A stretch of DNA of 64,000 nucleotides from Phellopilus nigrolimitatus (GCA_021029095.1 JAJOHG010000016.1:186001-250000), one strand, 5' to 3'; counted from the first letter of the stretch, positions 23,734-35,039 are shown. Numbers and translations: made by a program. The notes: a model not told the origin generated them from the sequence alone.

Positions 23734-25835
23734 ATGGTGTCTTCCGCAACTAGTCTTCCGGCTATGGACAACACGGTGCGTTTCTTTTCTTTGGTTGTGA
23801 TTTCGATCTCTGACAACGATGTGGACCTTTGGTAGATGGGGGTGCTCTTCATTGGTGTCGTGTAAGTTTATTTATTTCACTTACGTGTACTAGGACAATG
23901 AGCTGAAATATGTGATCTGCTAGCCTTGCCATGGGGTGAGTCGCGGTTCTTTCGGGGATGCGCACCAGTGGTGGTAAGATTTGGGTGCTAACTAGACGGG
24001 TTTTTGGGCAGGTTATGGGGTGCGGGGAGCGTGCAATGCTACTACTATTTCAATGTGAGTGTCTTTGTCTTCAATCGTAATACACATGCACTGATGATTG
24101 ACCGAACAAAAAATAGCGTTATACAAAGGATGAATGGTGGATGAAGACGCTCGTGGGTTTCTCCAAATCAATGCCAATATTAACGAATGAACTAACTAAT
24201 TTTGGTCGCGACGCGCACGAAATGATTTCCAGGTCGTATGGGTTTGGGTACTCGACACAATACACCAAGGCCTTATCACACATACCGCGTACACATATCT
24301 CATCACTAACTACGGCAACCCCGTGTTTCTGAACACGATCGTCGACACGCTCTTGGTATGCACTCCATGTTTGATTCTTCGAGAGTTCCACTAAGTTGGC
24401 GTTGTCTTGCGTGTAGATTGAAGTTCTGTTCAATGTACGTTCGTTTCCTTTTTAGTGCGGACGAAGTGCAGATGTCCATCTTATTTGCAGGCTCTCGTCG
24501 TCCTTTCTGTGCAAACTTTCTTCGTTATGCGCATCTGGAAGCGTATGTTCTCCAGAATCTTGTTTCCTTTCACAGCGTTAAAAATAACTTTGTTTCTCCG
24601 AACCAGTCAGTCACAAGAGCATTCCGTTGATAGTCATCTTGGTAGGGACACTTTCCGTGCATTTATCATAAGTCGGTTATACTGACCGATGAAAAATGTG
24701 CGGACTTACAGTGCATGCTCGTTGCTGCGGAGTTCATTCTGTCGATCGGTATGTGATTTTGAAATTCAATGAGACACGGCTTGGGAGCTGATGCGCGTAA
24801 TCAAAAAAACCAGTTTACCTGGTCAAAGCGTACGCCCTGTGTGTCCACCCATCGTATTCTGCTTCTGAGATCCAATTCTCCTTCATCCATGAACAGCCTA
24901 CAGCTCGGAACCTTTACGAACCTCCCAAAAATTGTGAACCTCAGCAGGTCAATCAACATCTTCGGCGCGGCGGGGGATGTCGCGATCGCGATATCGCTCA
25001 TTTGGCTCCTGCAGCGCTCGCGGACAGGCTTCACGCGCTCAGACAGCATTATCAACCGCCTGATCATGTTCTCTATGAACACGGGCCTGTTGACCAGCCT
25101 TGACGCGGTCATGTCATTGGTTACTGTACGTGCTTATCTTCATAGACTAATAAGGCTTTATTTGACGATGGTCCTGAATCCCGACCCCCATTTGTGTTAT
25201 AGATCACGGTCCTTCCCAACACCTTTGTGTACATCCTTTTCTATGTGACAGTCAGCAGGCGTAAGTCCTTCATGGTCTATCAATTTTTACCCTCGCTCAT
25301 AAAATGCTCTTCCGATAGTTTACACCAACTCCCTTCTTGCCACGTGAGCTGCGCTCCTCCGGATCTAGTATTCAAGGGTGCTGACGCTTTTTGATTTCAT
25401 TCATCAGGCTAAACAACCGGAAAAGTCTTTCTGGCGGCCTTGGCGATAGCTCAGGCGAGGAGAGCGTCTCACTGTCTCAGGGACGTTTCCGTTCGCGCGC
25501 AGTCGAGATAGACGCTCCGGGAATCTCAAAGGTATGTATCTCGGCCCTAAGCACCCACCTATCTGGAAATAAACCGATCGTGTCGCTCCTTTCTTTGGAC
25601 TTAGAACACCAACCCGCACACGCTTTCCATTAAGGTTAACACGGAGACAGAGACAGCGCACGATGTGGAGGCGCAGAATGGCAAGGTAAGCGTTGCTGAT
25701 ATTCTTTTCAAATTTGACCAATGCTGATAGACGAATCAATCCTTCTTCAACTAAATTTAGACGCCATCTGAGAGCGACACCGAGATCGCAATGTTCGGCG
25801 ACCGCAAAAGTGACTACCCCATGAATGCGCTCTGA
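23734..25835 (+). CDS. DUF6534-domain seven-helix membrane protein, right copy
   Basis: About twelve short exons. Readable borders: 23,734-23,775, 23,836-23,861, 23,924-23,935, and a last exon ending at TGA 25,833-25,835. The core reads 'AAGDVAIAISLIWLLQRSRT' and 'LTSLDAVMSLVT', the DUF6534 signature, after 'WVWVLDTIHQ' and 'LVVLSVQTFFVMRIWK'. The tail is acidic ('SESDTEIAMFGDRKSDYP'). Exon 3 is only 12 nt. Frame is kept through all junctions I checked, including a 56 bp intron whose start looks like open coding sequence. Function unknown; probably a plasma-membrane or ER protein. Confidence 0.75.
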
Positions 25836-27556
25836 TGCGCGTAGATCTGTTCTAGATGGGAGACACGTTGGGAACTTCACGTCTCAGATGGTCTAAGCTC
25901 TTCACCTATGTTTGCAACCATCTTGTATACAACGCTTGCTTCCTGCTCAATTTCTGCTGTCCTTCACCTGCTATCATTGTGTTTTCCAGTGTCGATGATG
26001 TTTCATGGTTTATATTGCAAATGTTTGCCAATTGCTAGCCGCTTTTACTTTTGGTTTTTAGGGAAATTCAAATTCAAATAGAGAGTACATAGGTACTGAA
26101 GTAAACACGTAGCCTTTTTCACCAGAACATGCTTTCTGGTACGTGCTCTGCTGGAACTGGCCCCGGCTATCGTTAAGGGGTATAGCTTCGGTCTTTCTTC
26201 GACCTAGGTTCGGCAGACTCTCACTGGCACTCGACGGATCGATGCTCAACTAAGATCCCGATTCGCCCCTCCTCGTCCGCAAGTCTTCGTCGTTCCCCAG
26301 TGTCCTCGATTTCCAACGTCTTGTCAAGGCGGGACAGGGGTTCGGGAGAAGAGGCTCGGGAGACGAGCGCGGGATTGTCGTGAAGCTGGCCGCTTAATGC
26401 GCACTCGAGTCCCGAGTAGGTTGCTAGGCCAAAATTGCCTTGGTGTACATTGTCCGAATTTAGAATGTACTCTGTTTTGATTCGCAGAAAAGCCTACGGT
26501 GAGCTTACAGTTTCAGAGTAGCGCATGTAGTAAAAGCCATTCATCACTATGGTCAATACAATGACCTTACTGCAATCATGAATGTCAAGAGAACCGCCGC
26601 GACAATGGAGCCTTCGGATGAGAGGGGTTATATAGAGCGTCCATTTCTCTGCTTCAGCTCGTTCCTTTTTCTTTCTCGTTCTTTCCTGCTAAGCCCGTTA
26701 AACACCGGCTCTTATCAGATGAATTAACACATTTATATCTGCTCATAGATGCTAATTTGTTATATCTATCTCCCGAATTATCGGCGCTGAAAGGAATAGC
26801 GAATGTGTTCATCCCTTCCATTCTTACTCTTACGTCGAACTACCGTATTTTGGTATTAGTCGGTAGCACTACATGCAGTACATGTATATATTCCGTCTGG
26901 CTCATTGCTTATTTGCCAACAACAGATATACTCCAGTACCATGTGGCGTTCAATTTTTTCGCGGAATGGCTTGTGCGTGCGATCTTTTCATAAATTATAT
27001 ATGAAACCCATAATAAGAGGCTAGTCTAGATCCAAATGAAGGTTCTAAGATTAAGGTAGGGTGGCAGTGCTAACTGCTCTTTGCCCGCCACGTGGAAAAG
27101 AGCAGGATCATGGGCGCTCAGAATACAGTTTGCTGACATGAGATGGAATAGACAGGTATGTTAGATTCACAAAGATTGATATATTCGTAGCGAGGAGTCT
27201 CCATACTTCAATTGTCCCCTCAGAAAAAGCAAGGGAAGTTTCGCCGCTCCTGAAAGGCCAGGGCCCAGGGTGGGTAAAATAAAACTCGTGATATCAGAAG
27301 GTATCCAGGTTCGTCGATTACATTGCTTTCAAGCCGACACGTCTTGCATGAGACTCCGAGTTACTGAAGAAATACAGTACGAATGTGGCAGTCGCGTTAC
27401 TTGAATAAGGATCGCCGTCGCGATCAGGAGGCTGTGCTTACGAAATAGATGTTCCTCGTCGTTTCACCATGAGGACAGTTTCCAAGTCTTTCCGTTTCTT
27501 TCTAGCGTCGCTCGTTTTTGACAACGGCTTCAACATCCTAATTTTCGGCGACAAAC
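25836..27556. other. spacer of right duplicated segment
   Basis: Mirrors 11,730-13,003 plus ~300 bp not present there (about 26,080-26,400), possibly an old insertion. No supported coding sequence; holds the promoter of the CFA-like gene. Confidence 0.5.
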
Positions 27557-29648
27557 ATGTCCGAACAGCTCCTCGACACGCCCGCTAGGCATTCTTTCTC
27601 GATGTCGGGATTGGTCGACAGAATGTGGCAGAGCGTACGTGAAGGCGCATTCCAGGTAGCATGGTCGCCAGTTGCGAAGTTGGCCGAAGCTGGGGTGATC
27701 TCGTGAGTGCTGGTTTTTTGCGGATTTAAACTCAAACATATGGTTTATATGTGAATAATCCTACTTATCAACTTTGCCTAACAGTGTCCTGCAGAATATC
27801 ACCGAAGGTCATCTCCGAGTCATAACCCCTTCAACAACATATAGCTTCCCAGTAGCTCCCAACGATAGTACGGAAGGTTTGGAGGCCGAGATACGCGTTC
27901 TAAGCGACGTATTCTGGATTCGTTTGGCGACCATGAATGATCTTGGATTTGCTGAGGCGTACATGTTTGGCGAGGTTGATTGTGATGATTTGGTCTCTAC
28001 GTTCATGGCGAGTATAACTCTTTTGGAATGGGCCCTTAAATTTAGAAACTCATCTTCTCTAAAGATATTTCTTCGCAACCGCGAGAGACTCCAGGGTCTA
28101 GACTCACGGCTATCCTACCTGTCCACTCTTCCACAAAAGCTCACGTCTATGCGGTTCTTGAACACACTCGGAAACGCCCGCTCCAATATATCAGCTCATT
28201 ATGACATCTCGAACAAGATGTTTGCTGGCGAGTCTGGGTTGTAATTGCAATTCATATTATATATTGCTAATCAAGCTACAGGTTTCTTATCCGAGGACAT
28301 GACATATTCGTGTGCGATCTTCAAGGACCTCGATGGTGACATCGAACGTCCGCTTCTGACTAACATTCCCTCGCATATGTTGAAGGCAAAAAACGGGTTG
28401 CTAACACCAGCCCCGACGCCAACTAATGAGCCTGTTACCGGAGAAACGGACGCGCTTCACGAGGCGCAGCTCCGCAAACTCGATCATATCATGCGCCGGG
28501 CGCGCCTCGCACCGGGGCAGCGCGTCCTCGAAATTGGATCCGGGTGGGGTGCGCTCGCCGTGCGGATTGCAACGCGACTCCCCGGAACGCGTGTCGACAC
28601 AATTACGCTCTCCGTGCACCAGCAGGCGCTCGCGCGTGCGCGCGTCGCCGCGGCAGGCGCGGACGTCGCGGCACGCGTGACGGTACATCTGCTCGACTAT
28701 CGCGCAATGCCGCCTGCATGGAAAGGCGCGTTCGACAGAGTCGTGAGCGTCGAGATGGTCGAAGCCGTTGGACGTGAATACCTTGAGGAATACTGGCGCG
28801 TGATCGACTGGGCACTGAAAACAGACGTCGGCGTCGGCGTCGTGCAAGGGATTACCATACCTGAAGCTAGTACGGGCATATTCAAACTGTTGATGGTCAT
28901 GCTATTTATTGCCTTTATAGGATTCGAGCGATACGTCGGTGAAATCGACTTCATTCAAAAATGGGTCAGTCCCATTCCTTTTCACTGCCTCATAACAAGA
29001 GTGTACACTAAATATTTGTTACCAACAGAGTAAGCGCGCGATACATTTTGATTAAGATCTCCCATCCGTCGTTTTTCAATGCTCACTCAATTTTCTAGTT
29101 TTCCCAGGCGGCTTCTTGCCTACACTCTCGTTGCTCATTCAAACACTCACCGCAGGCTCAAAGGGCCGCCTCGTAGTCGACTCCGTCTCGAACATCGGCC
29201 CACACTACGCACGCACACTGCGCGAGTGGCGGCGCCGGTTCCTCGAGAACTTCACCGACGTGATCGAGCCGGCTCTCCGGGAAGAGTACCCAGACGTCAT
29301 GGTGGGTGAGAAGGGGCGCCGCGAGATCGAGGTCTTCAAGCGCAAGTGGATTTGTGCGTTTCAGCTCTGCTTATTTTTGGTTGTCCGACGATGCTGAAGC
29401 CGGCCTTTTGTTTTTTAACTACTTTTCCAGATTATTAGTGAGCGGATGGAAAAGATCGTGATATCAAAATAAGCACCTAATCTTTTCTTAGTTGTTATTG
29501 CGAAGTCGGATTCACTACGCGTTCTCTAGGCGGTAAGTCTAACTATTATAGTTCTTTATGGAGCGAACTACTGACGTGAGAGGTAGATCATATCATCACT
29601 TTTACGCGGGAGGGGAACGAGTCGTTCAACTGTTCTGTTTTCGAATGA
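27557..29648 (+). CDS. cyclopropane-fatty-acid-synthase-like SAM methyltransferase, intact copy
   Basis: 528-aa protein from exons 27,557-27,702, 27,785-28,227, 28,282-28,869, 28,921-28,964, 29,029 (single nucleotide), 29,099-29,353, 29,431-29,437 (7 nt), 29,492-29,532 and 29,587-29,648. All phases add up. Family motifs: 'HYDISNKMF', 'FLSEDMTYSCAIF', SAM-binding 'VLEIGSGWGALAVRIA', 'VSVEMVEAVG', 'DFIQKW'+'FPGGFLP', and C-terminal 'CYCEVGFTTRSLG'. These enzymes transfer a methyl or methylene group from SAM to unsaturated fatty acyl chains of phospholipids. The intron at 28,228-28,281 begins GC rather than GT. The two very short exons are needed to reach the conserved 'IFPGG' and 'YYCYCE' segments and exist in both paralogues. 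Confidence 0.88.
29029..29029 (+). other. putative 1-nt exon (A)
   Basis: Upstream exon ends in TGG (phase 0) at 28,964; downstream exon must start TT-TTC-CCA at 29,099. A single A between 'CAACAG' and 'GTAAGC' gives TGG-ATT-TTC, the family's 'W-I-F-P-G-G'. Flanking introns would be 64 and 69 bp. Same layout at 10,257 in the other copy. Confidence 0.65.
29431..29437 (+). other. 7-nt exon (ATTATTA)
   Basis: Lies between 'TTTTCCAG' and 'GTGAGC'. It joins phase 1 to phase 2 and yields 'WIYYYCYCE', matching the conserved end of CFA-like proteins. The same 7 nt with the same borders occur at 9845-9851 in the paralogue. Confidence 0.75.
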
Positions 29649-30635
29649 CTTGTTCGAGCGCTTGATCACCGACCATCCACTGCTTTCAGCAAACGAAGTC
29701 TTAGGTCGTGTTGACTTTACACGGATTTGACTGTGCAGATGTTATATCTATCTGCCCTTCGAAAACATGGAGACTTGAGTCATGCACGTAGTGCGGCCGC
29801 GATAGTTAGTTTTTCAAATATGACCTCTTCCATCGTGCGCTCTCCGGGCTCGGAGTGCAGCACCACGAACTCGAGGTGACAGTGGCGTAGGCGCTCGTGC
29901 CTTTCTGCACACGGTAGCTGGGCGGCTCGCAACCACGACTCCAGTTCAGCCGATGCGCTCCACCTCGAACTGCCGTGTCCAAGCTCTCAGAGACAGCGTA
30001 CCGCTGCGCATCCACATATCTTCCGACCCGGTTATACCAGACGGCCATGTTCATCGAAAGCAGAGGCGCGTGGCGCATGATGTATAAACTCCATGGATCT
30101 TTTTTCTTCTGCTTTTTCTGACCTTTCCCGCTGTCTTGCTTTCAAGGCTTTGTTTCGAGGGTGTGCTTTCAATCGACCTCTTCTTGCTCCCTTGGCTGTT
30201 TGAGCTCATGAACCGATGCTGCCGTGCGCTGTAGATGAAGTAGAATTTAAGAGCCACAAGTCGCATAAACGGACTCCAAAAAATAAAACGAAATCTGTAG
30301 AAGCTTGTACAGCACGATTCATGGTCAGCGGACACTCATGTGGTTCATGTCACACAAATGTAAACATAATATATGATTCTGTTTCTTCATTGCGTAAACA
30401 TATAAAGGAATATATAGGCTGCGGTAGAATATGTGGAATTCTGCGTTCATCACTTCGTAGAGAATACACATTCGCGATCACTGAGAGCATTATGGATTGT
30501 GACTATGACGTTTTGTGACTTGGTACTATACAGTAGTATACTTTATAGTCGGACTAGCGCAGACTAAACTTCTTGTTGTTCGGAGATACGTTACCAAAAA
30601 CCCAACAAAAAAAGATCTGCTGCTAAATTTTCTTT
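29649..30635. other. outer flank of duplication and 3' flank of family B gene
   Basis: 29,800-30,000 and 30,230-30,370 mirror 8935-9320. 30,010-30,230 has no partner there. 30,420-30,450 carries the family B downstream sequence ('GTGGAATTCTGCG'). No gene seen. Confidence 0.5.
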
Positions 30636-31086
30636 TCACTCTTCCTCCGTTTTTCCTTCCTCCATCGCCTCATCGAGAGCTTTAGCTTTCTCGTAGAACT
30701 CTTGTTGAGCCTTCTCCTTCTCCGCAATCGGCCTCGTGACCGTGACTTTACGCCACAGGCTGTACAACATGCTGCCGGGTTGACCGACTAAGGGACAAGG
30801 AAGGGGTGAGCAATGGTCCTCGACGTGAGTAGCCGGTTTGTAAAGAGATGTTCACAGCACTTACAGCTCAGGGTATACCACTTTCTATCTTTGGAAAATT
30901 CCTCTACGATTGCAGCGTTGTATTTGGTCGCAACTGGGAGAATGCGCCGTTCAAATGAGTACCGAACTTTATGGGTGAGTGATAACGTTGGAAGTGTGGC
31001 TTACTTTCATGTGCTCCTTCAAGACCTGGTTTCTGAATTATAGAATTTACAGACCCTGTTGTTGTTGTTCCATGACGATCTGCCAT
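30636..31086 (-). CDS. family B small protein, intact (B-2), 111 aa
   Basis: Three exons: 31,086-31,005, 30,966-30,865, 30,787-30,636, phases 1 and 1. Starts 'MADRHGTTTT', middle 'ERRILPVATKYNAAIVEEFS', end 'VTRPIAEKEKAQQEF' and an acidic tail. The C-terminal third is charged and probably a helix or coiled coil. No signal peptide, membrane segment or known domain seen. TATA-like 'CTTTATAAG' lies at 31,142-31,150, 56 bp before the start. The most divergent of the three intact B genes, and it is divergent with the intact family A gene starting at 31,741. Not recognised; function unknown. Confidence 0.7.
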
Positions 31087-31740
31087 TGCTCGTTTTCTCT
31101 TCTGAGCTTTCTGTGACTTCCAGCTTCCGCGGGGCCAGCGTCTTATAAAGGGCATAGCAGGCTGTGCGCTGGGCTAGTTCGCTGAGCGCAAAAGCGCCAT
31201 TGTACTTACGGTTCACCTGTCAAGCAATTCTGCGGATATTGGCACATATTGAGCATAATCACATCGCAGCATCAGCAAAACATAAACAATTAAAGATGTC
31301 TCATTTGACTCGTGGAAGGTGCTACAAGGTCATTAAACAGCGGAAGCACGCAACGAGCTAATGTAAGTTAATTTTATAAGCACTTAGATTGCTTACGCCG
31401 TTGGCAAGCGCCCGTGTAAAACGTTTTAAGGCATGAATAAGGCGCCAAATGCTTTAATGCGCGCAAAGCTAATGACAGGTTTGCTCGTGTGCCACCACCG
31501 CACTACATTAACATATTCCGCATTTTTGACACTCCCCCTCCCCGCAAAGTGGGCGACCTTTGCGCATCGCAATGGCCGCGAGGCGGGCTTCGGCGCGTTC
31601 TTTTCACTTGGAACTGCGCATAAAATCCCACACATTCTTCTGGATTCCGAGTCCATCGAGTACAACAGCCCCGCTAACAGCCCGCTTCACAACCTCTCAA
31701 CAAGTTCCAAGAAGTCCCAAGCTTAAGAACCAATTTGAAG
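31087..31740. promoter_or_regulatory. shared promoter region between divergent family B and family A genes
   Basis: 654 bp between two start codons. TATA-like boxes at each end: 'CTTTATAAG' on the minus strand (31,142-31,150) and 'CATAAAAT' on the plus strand (31,619-31,626). Related sequence lies at 16,230-16,650 and near 57,480-57,800. Contains 'CTCCCCGCAAAGTGGG', conserved upstream of all family A copies. Confidence 0.65.
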
Positions 31741-32312
31741 ATGCCATCCGAAGACCAAATCGAAGCAGTGAGTCTGCGATTAGAGCTGCTAGTGCCCCAG
31801 AGCCTGAGACGCGCCGATAGGGTCAGATTAGATACATAAACGAAGCAAATGGCCGTTACGTATGGGCAATACCCGAGGAGCCTGGAAGGCTGAAGAGCGT
31901 CAAGAACGAGATCATAAGAATCTACAGTTGTGAGTAGTCCGGACAGCTCTTGGTCCCACGCTGGGCACCCTCTCCATTACTTGTCCGTGTTGCTGACCAG
32001 CTCTATTTTCCCTTAAAGCCAAAACTGTCACAGAGCAAGGTTTCAGTCTCTACTACAAAAGGCTTCCCGCTGACTGGGTGTGCATCAGATGTAAGCTGTA
32101 AGATTCCTCGAGAGACTACATGGAGAGCTGACCTGTTTCTTCTGCGACGTACGTATGTGCCAAATACAGTGACAAAAGATGCGACAAAGCCTGTTGATAC
32201 GCCCCAAGATACGAGTAAAGACAAGTTCGTGCGCTCAGTGGCAGCGGACAAGGTCGGACAGCTATGCCTAGACATAGCGGACTGGTGCGAGAAGGAAGGG
32301 TCCGAGCAGTAG
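31741..32312 (+). CDS. family A small protein, intact (A-2), 116 aa
   Basis: Four exons: 31,741-31,767, 31,821-31,929, 32,019-32,090, 32,170-32,312, all with GT(G/A)AG donors and consistent phases. Pieces read 'MPSEDQIEA', 'INEANGRYVWAIPEEPG', 'QGFSLYYKRLPADWVCIR', and 'LCLDIADWCEKEGSEQ' at the end. Small and soluble, with no signal peptide or known domain. The only fully open member of family A in the window; at least four other copies are broken. Start chosen because exon 1 begins at the same place in the copies at 8038 and 60,674. Function unknown. Confidence 0.7.
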
Positions 32313-33363
32313 TCGGCGGTGGCTTACATAATAAATATCATACTCTCATTTTTGTTAATGATAAACAAGAAGGGCCTATGAGAAAAAACCTCTTCTAACC
32401 AGTCACGTAAGCATGAAGCGGCACCTCTGACTCTGAGTGCCTTCTGTCAATATTTATTTATAAAGGATACGTGTATGTGTATGTTGTCTGTGGAAAATCA
32501 CAGAGAACAAGCTGGAAGAATATGAGCTTCTATTTAGGGAAGGGCTCGGAAGGATACGTAAGCTGGGGTCTGCAACTGGCCTAGCCGACGCGCTGCGCAT
32601 CCGCACACCTTGGGACGCGATTATACTAGCCGGCCGCGCTCATCGAAGGCGGGGGCGTGTGGCTTATGATACAAAATTTCCGTGAACCTTTTCTTTTTTT
32701 TGTCTTGCTTTCAGGCCTTTATGTCTCCAGGGTGCATCTCAAATCGACTTTTTGCTCCTCCGGGCGTCGCGTACCTTGTTGTGATTATATTCTCCTCAAA
32801 GGGTCTCCCTTCATGATCGTAAAACCTGCTTATCGAACACCGGATTCCTTTCCTTATTGAAACAATGGAAACGTACGTACTTCACTGTTAGACATGATCC
32901 TGTGAAACGCGTGTGAACGTTTCAGGATTTCTCCGTGCTCATTGGGTTTTGTCATAAGCAAACAGCCTATATTAGTTTCGATTTCGGTGGTCTACGCCTG
33001 CCCAATCTAATGAACAACTCCCTTTCCTCCAACATTCTGTGTGTCCGTTCGCACGTCTAGATCTGTCTTTGATTCCTGCATCCATTCCGAGGAGTAGGTT
33101 TCAGTGTGACAGCTCCAGTTTTACTGAATGTATCTCCCAATATGTAAGACAGGGATGCCTTCCTGAAGGATTCTTGATTGCCAAACTGCGCGTTGAGTTC
33201 TTTCTTCCGCTCTTTCACCACTGAATCTGACGTTTAGGTTCTTGTGAGCAGCACTAATTTAGCGGAATATATTCCCCGGCATGTATGTACCTTCTTGAAA
33301 ATTTCGCAGCCGTAGACTGTTATAAAGAGTTCGTTGTTCTTTTGATTTGGAAGCAGCAGCATC
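32313..33363. other. spacer, includes segment mirrored at 58,560-59,800
   Basis: 32,540-32,880 is the inverse of 59,555-59,800 plus 58,560-58,640, and supplies the empty site for the element at 58,646-59,554. No gene seen. The last ~400 bp is the hydrolase promoter. Confidence 0.6.
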
Positions 33364-34460
33364 ATGATCCCCGAATCCTTTCCAACACAAGCGCGGATTA
33401 TTCGCTCATCAGATGGCTCCAAAATATATGCTGATGCTGCAGGAAATCCTGATAAGCCTAGCATCGTCTTTATACATGGGATGACATTCAGCGGAGCCGT
33501 ATTCGACGTCATTTTTTCCAATGAAAAGTACAGACAAGAATTTTACCTGGTAATACTGTCGACTGACCAGATGCGATAGTAGGAGCTTATGATGTGTGCT
33601 AGGTTCGATACGATATGCGCGGCCACGGGCGAAGTGCTAAGCCAGATACTGCCGATGGCTATGCGTCGCAACTTTTCGCCGACGACTTTGCAGCAATCAA
33701 AAAGGCTTTTAAATTACAAAGTCCACTTCTGGTCGGATGGTAAGTGCTCCTCTTTCAATTATGTAAAATGCTTCTTGATATTCATCTTTTCTGTCACAGG
33801 AGCATGGGATGTAAGTGGCTTGATCCCCTCTGTCGGCAAAGTCAAACCATGAAACCCAATTATTGGATAGCAACTGTTTTAGCTGACATTGCTTCATACC
33901 TCCCCGCCAACACCATTGTTGGTGCCGTCTATCTGTCAGCCTTGCCATACATTGGATCCGTCATGGGTAGGGTCGCCACTCCGACGATGTCGAACATAAT
34001 ACGCGGCCTCACCTGCGACGAATCCGTGTCTAGGGTTGTCGATGCCGCCATCAAACTCACAGAAAACTGCTTCACAGACTCGGCAACGGTCGCATGGGAG
34101 ACCAGGTGCCTTTGGCTCGGGATGACATCCTGCCAGACCCCTGCGCATAGGGTGTTTCTTCTGACCCGTCTTCAAAATCCGGACAAACTGATGGAGCTGG
34201 GCGCGCAAGGTCTTCCTTTGCTCATATTGCATGGAACAGATGACAATATAGTCAATGGAGAGGTAGTTGTAGAGGAGATGAAGCCACACTTTAGAGACCT
34301 TGAAGTGGTCATGGTCAAAGGCAGCCACGTACTTTTCTACGAAAATACCGAGGAGGTAATGGATAGGATTACAAGCTTTATGCTCAGGGTCCGCACTAAC
34401 GAAACAAAGAAATTAATGGTGAGTTTTGCTTCTAATTCATTACTCATGTACAACAATTAA
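33364..34460 (+). CDS. alpha/beta hydrolase, 303 aa
   Basis: Exons 33,364-33,549, 33,603-33,739, 33,800-33,810 (11 nt) and 33,883-34,460. Oxyanion region 'FIHGMTFSGAVFD', strand-turn 'RYDMRGHGRSAKP', nucleophile elbow G-W-S-M-G assembled across the 11-nt exon, acid 'LHGTDDN', and His in 'KGSHVLFYEN' make a complete Ser-Asp-His triad. Family members are esterases, epoxide hydrolases, haloperoxidase-like enzymes or polyketide off-loading enzymes; substrate unknown. No signal peptide, so probably cytosolic. The C-terminus after 'FMLRVRTNE' is not conserved with the paralogue at 50,170-51,265 and may hide another intron. Confidence 0.85.
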
Positions 34461-35039
34461 AGTGTTCACGAAGCTATAGCACTCTAGACCTTGAAAAGAT
34501 GAATTCGTGGTAGTGGTATTGGAATGAGCGGGATTATCGGAAGACAATATAGAAAGCTTAAACAACGCTTCGCACTTTCGAACTTCGCACATCTTTTCTC
34601 GCGCTACTCATTGAGCATATCGCTTCCGAAGTCAAACATTCTAGCCTCAGCCCTACATGCTCCTGCAAATAAAGACGAAGAATAAATTGCCCATGGCAGC
34701 TTTCCTCAGAAGGACCGGCAACCAAACAAAGGACACTTCCAAACGCAACTGCGTCAGCTCTGCATTGTTTTGAAATGGGAGGACATTTCAAACCCCCTAC
34801 TATTCCGCTCAATGCCGCTACAGCGCGGGTTATCGACAGCGAGCGTTTACTAGGACGCGACTGCCTTCGAGATTGAATATCCTGCCTCATAGAGGTAGAG
34901 ACTGGAACGTCGTTCACGCCATTGGAACACGGCGCGTCGCGCTGATACATCGTCTTTTCTCCATACAGCATTATCTGTTGATTTCACCTAACCTCCGATA
35001 TGAACGCCCTCTGAGAAGGAGCGAGACTTGACCAAATTT
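34461..35039. other. spacer
   Basis: No supported gene. 34,558-34,971 has an open minus-strand frame without family resemblance or intron signals. Confidence 0.45.

Larger units (their letters stand above)
23230..30380. repeat. right copy of inverted segmental duplication
   Basis: Mirror of 8935-15,610. Inner border near 23,230-23,400 ('CTTGCACGCGAGGTCTAG') pairs with 15,490-15,610. Outer border near 30,230-30,370 ('GAGCCACAAGTCGCATAAAC') pairs with 8935-9070. Confidence 0.9.

Noticed and set aside
28982..29033. Read-through C-terminus '..KYLLPTE' of the CFA-like gene
   Set aside because: It would drop the conserved C-terminal third, which is present and in phase downstream.
28965..29098. 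Twin intron (stwintron) instead of a 1-nt exon
   Set aside because: Using G|TAAGC as an interrupted donor leaves the downstream exon out of frame; only the extra A restores the conserved segment.
30636..32312. Calling families A and B a toxin-antidote or spore-killer system
   Set aside because: Paired layout and copy number alone do not show this; no domain or phenotype evidence in the sequence.
34558..34971. 137-aa minus-strand frame as a gene
   Set aside because: No family resemblance, no promoter or splice support.
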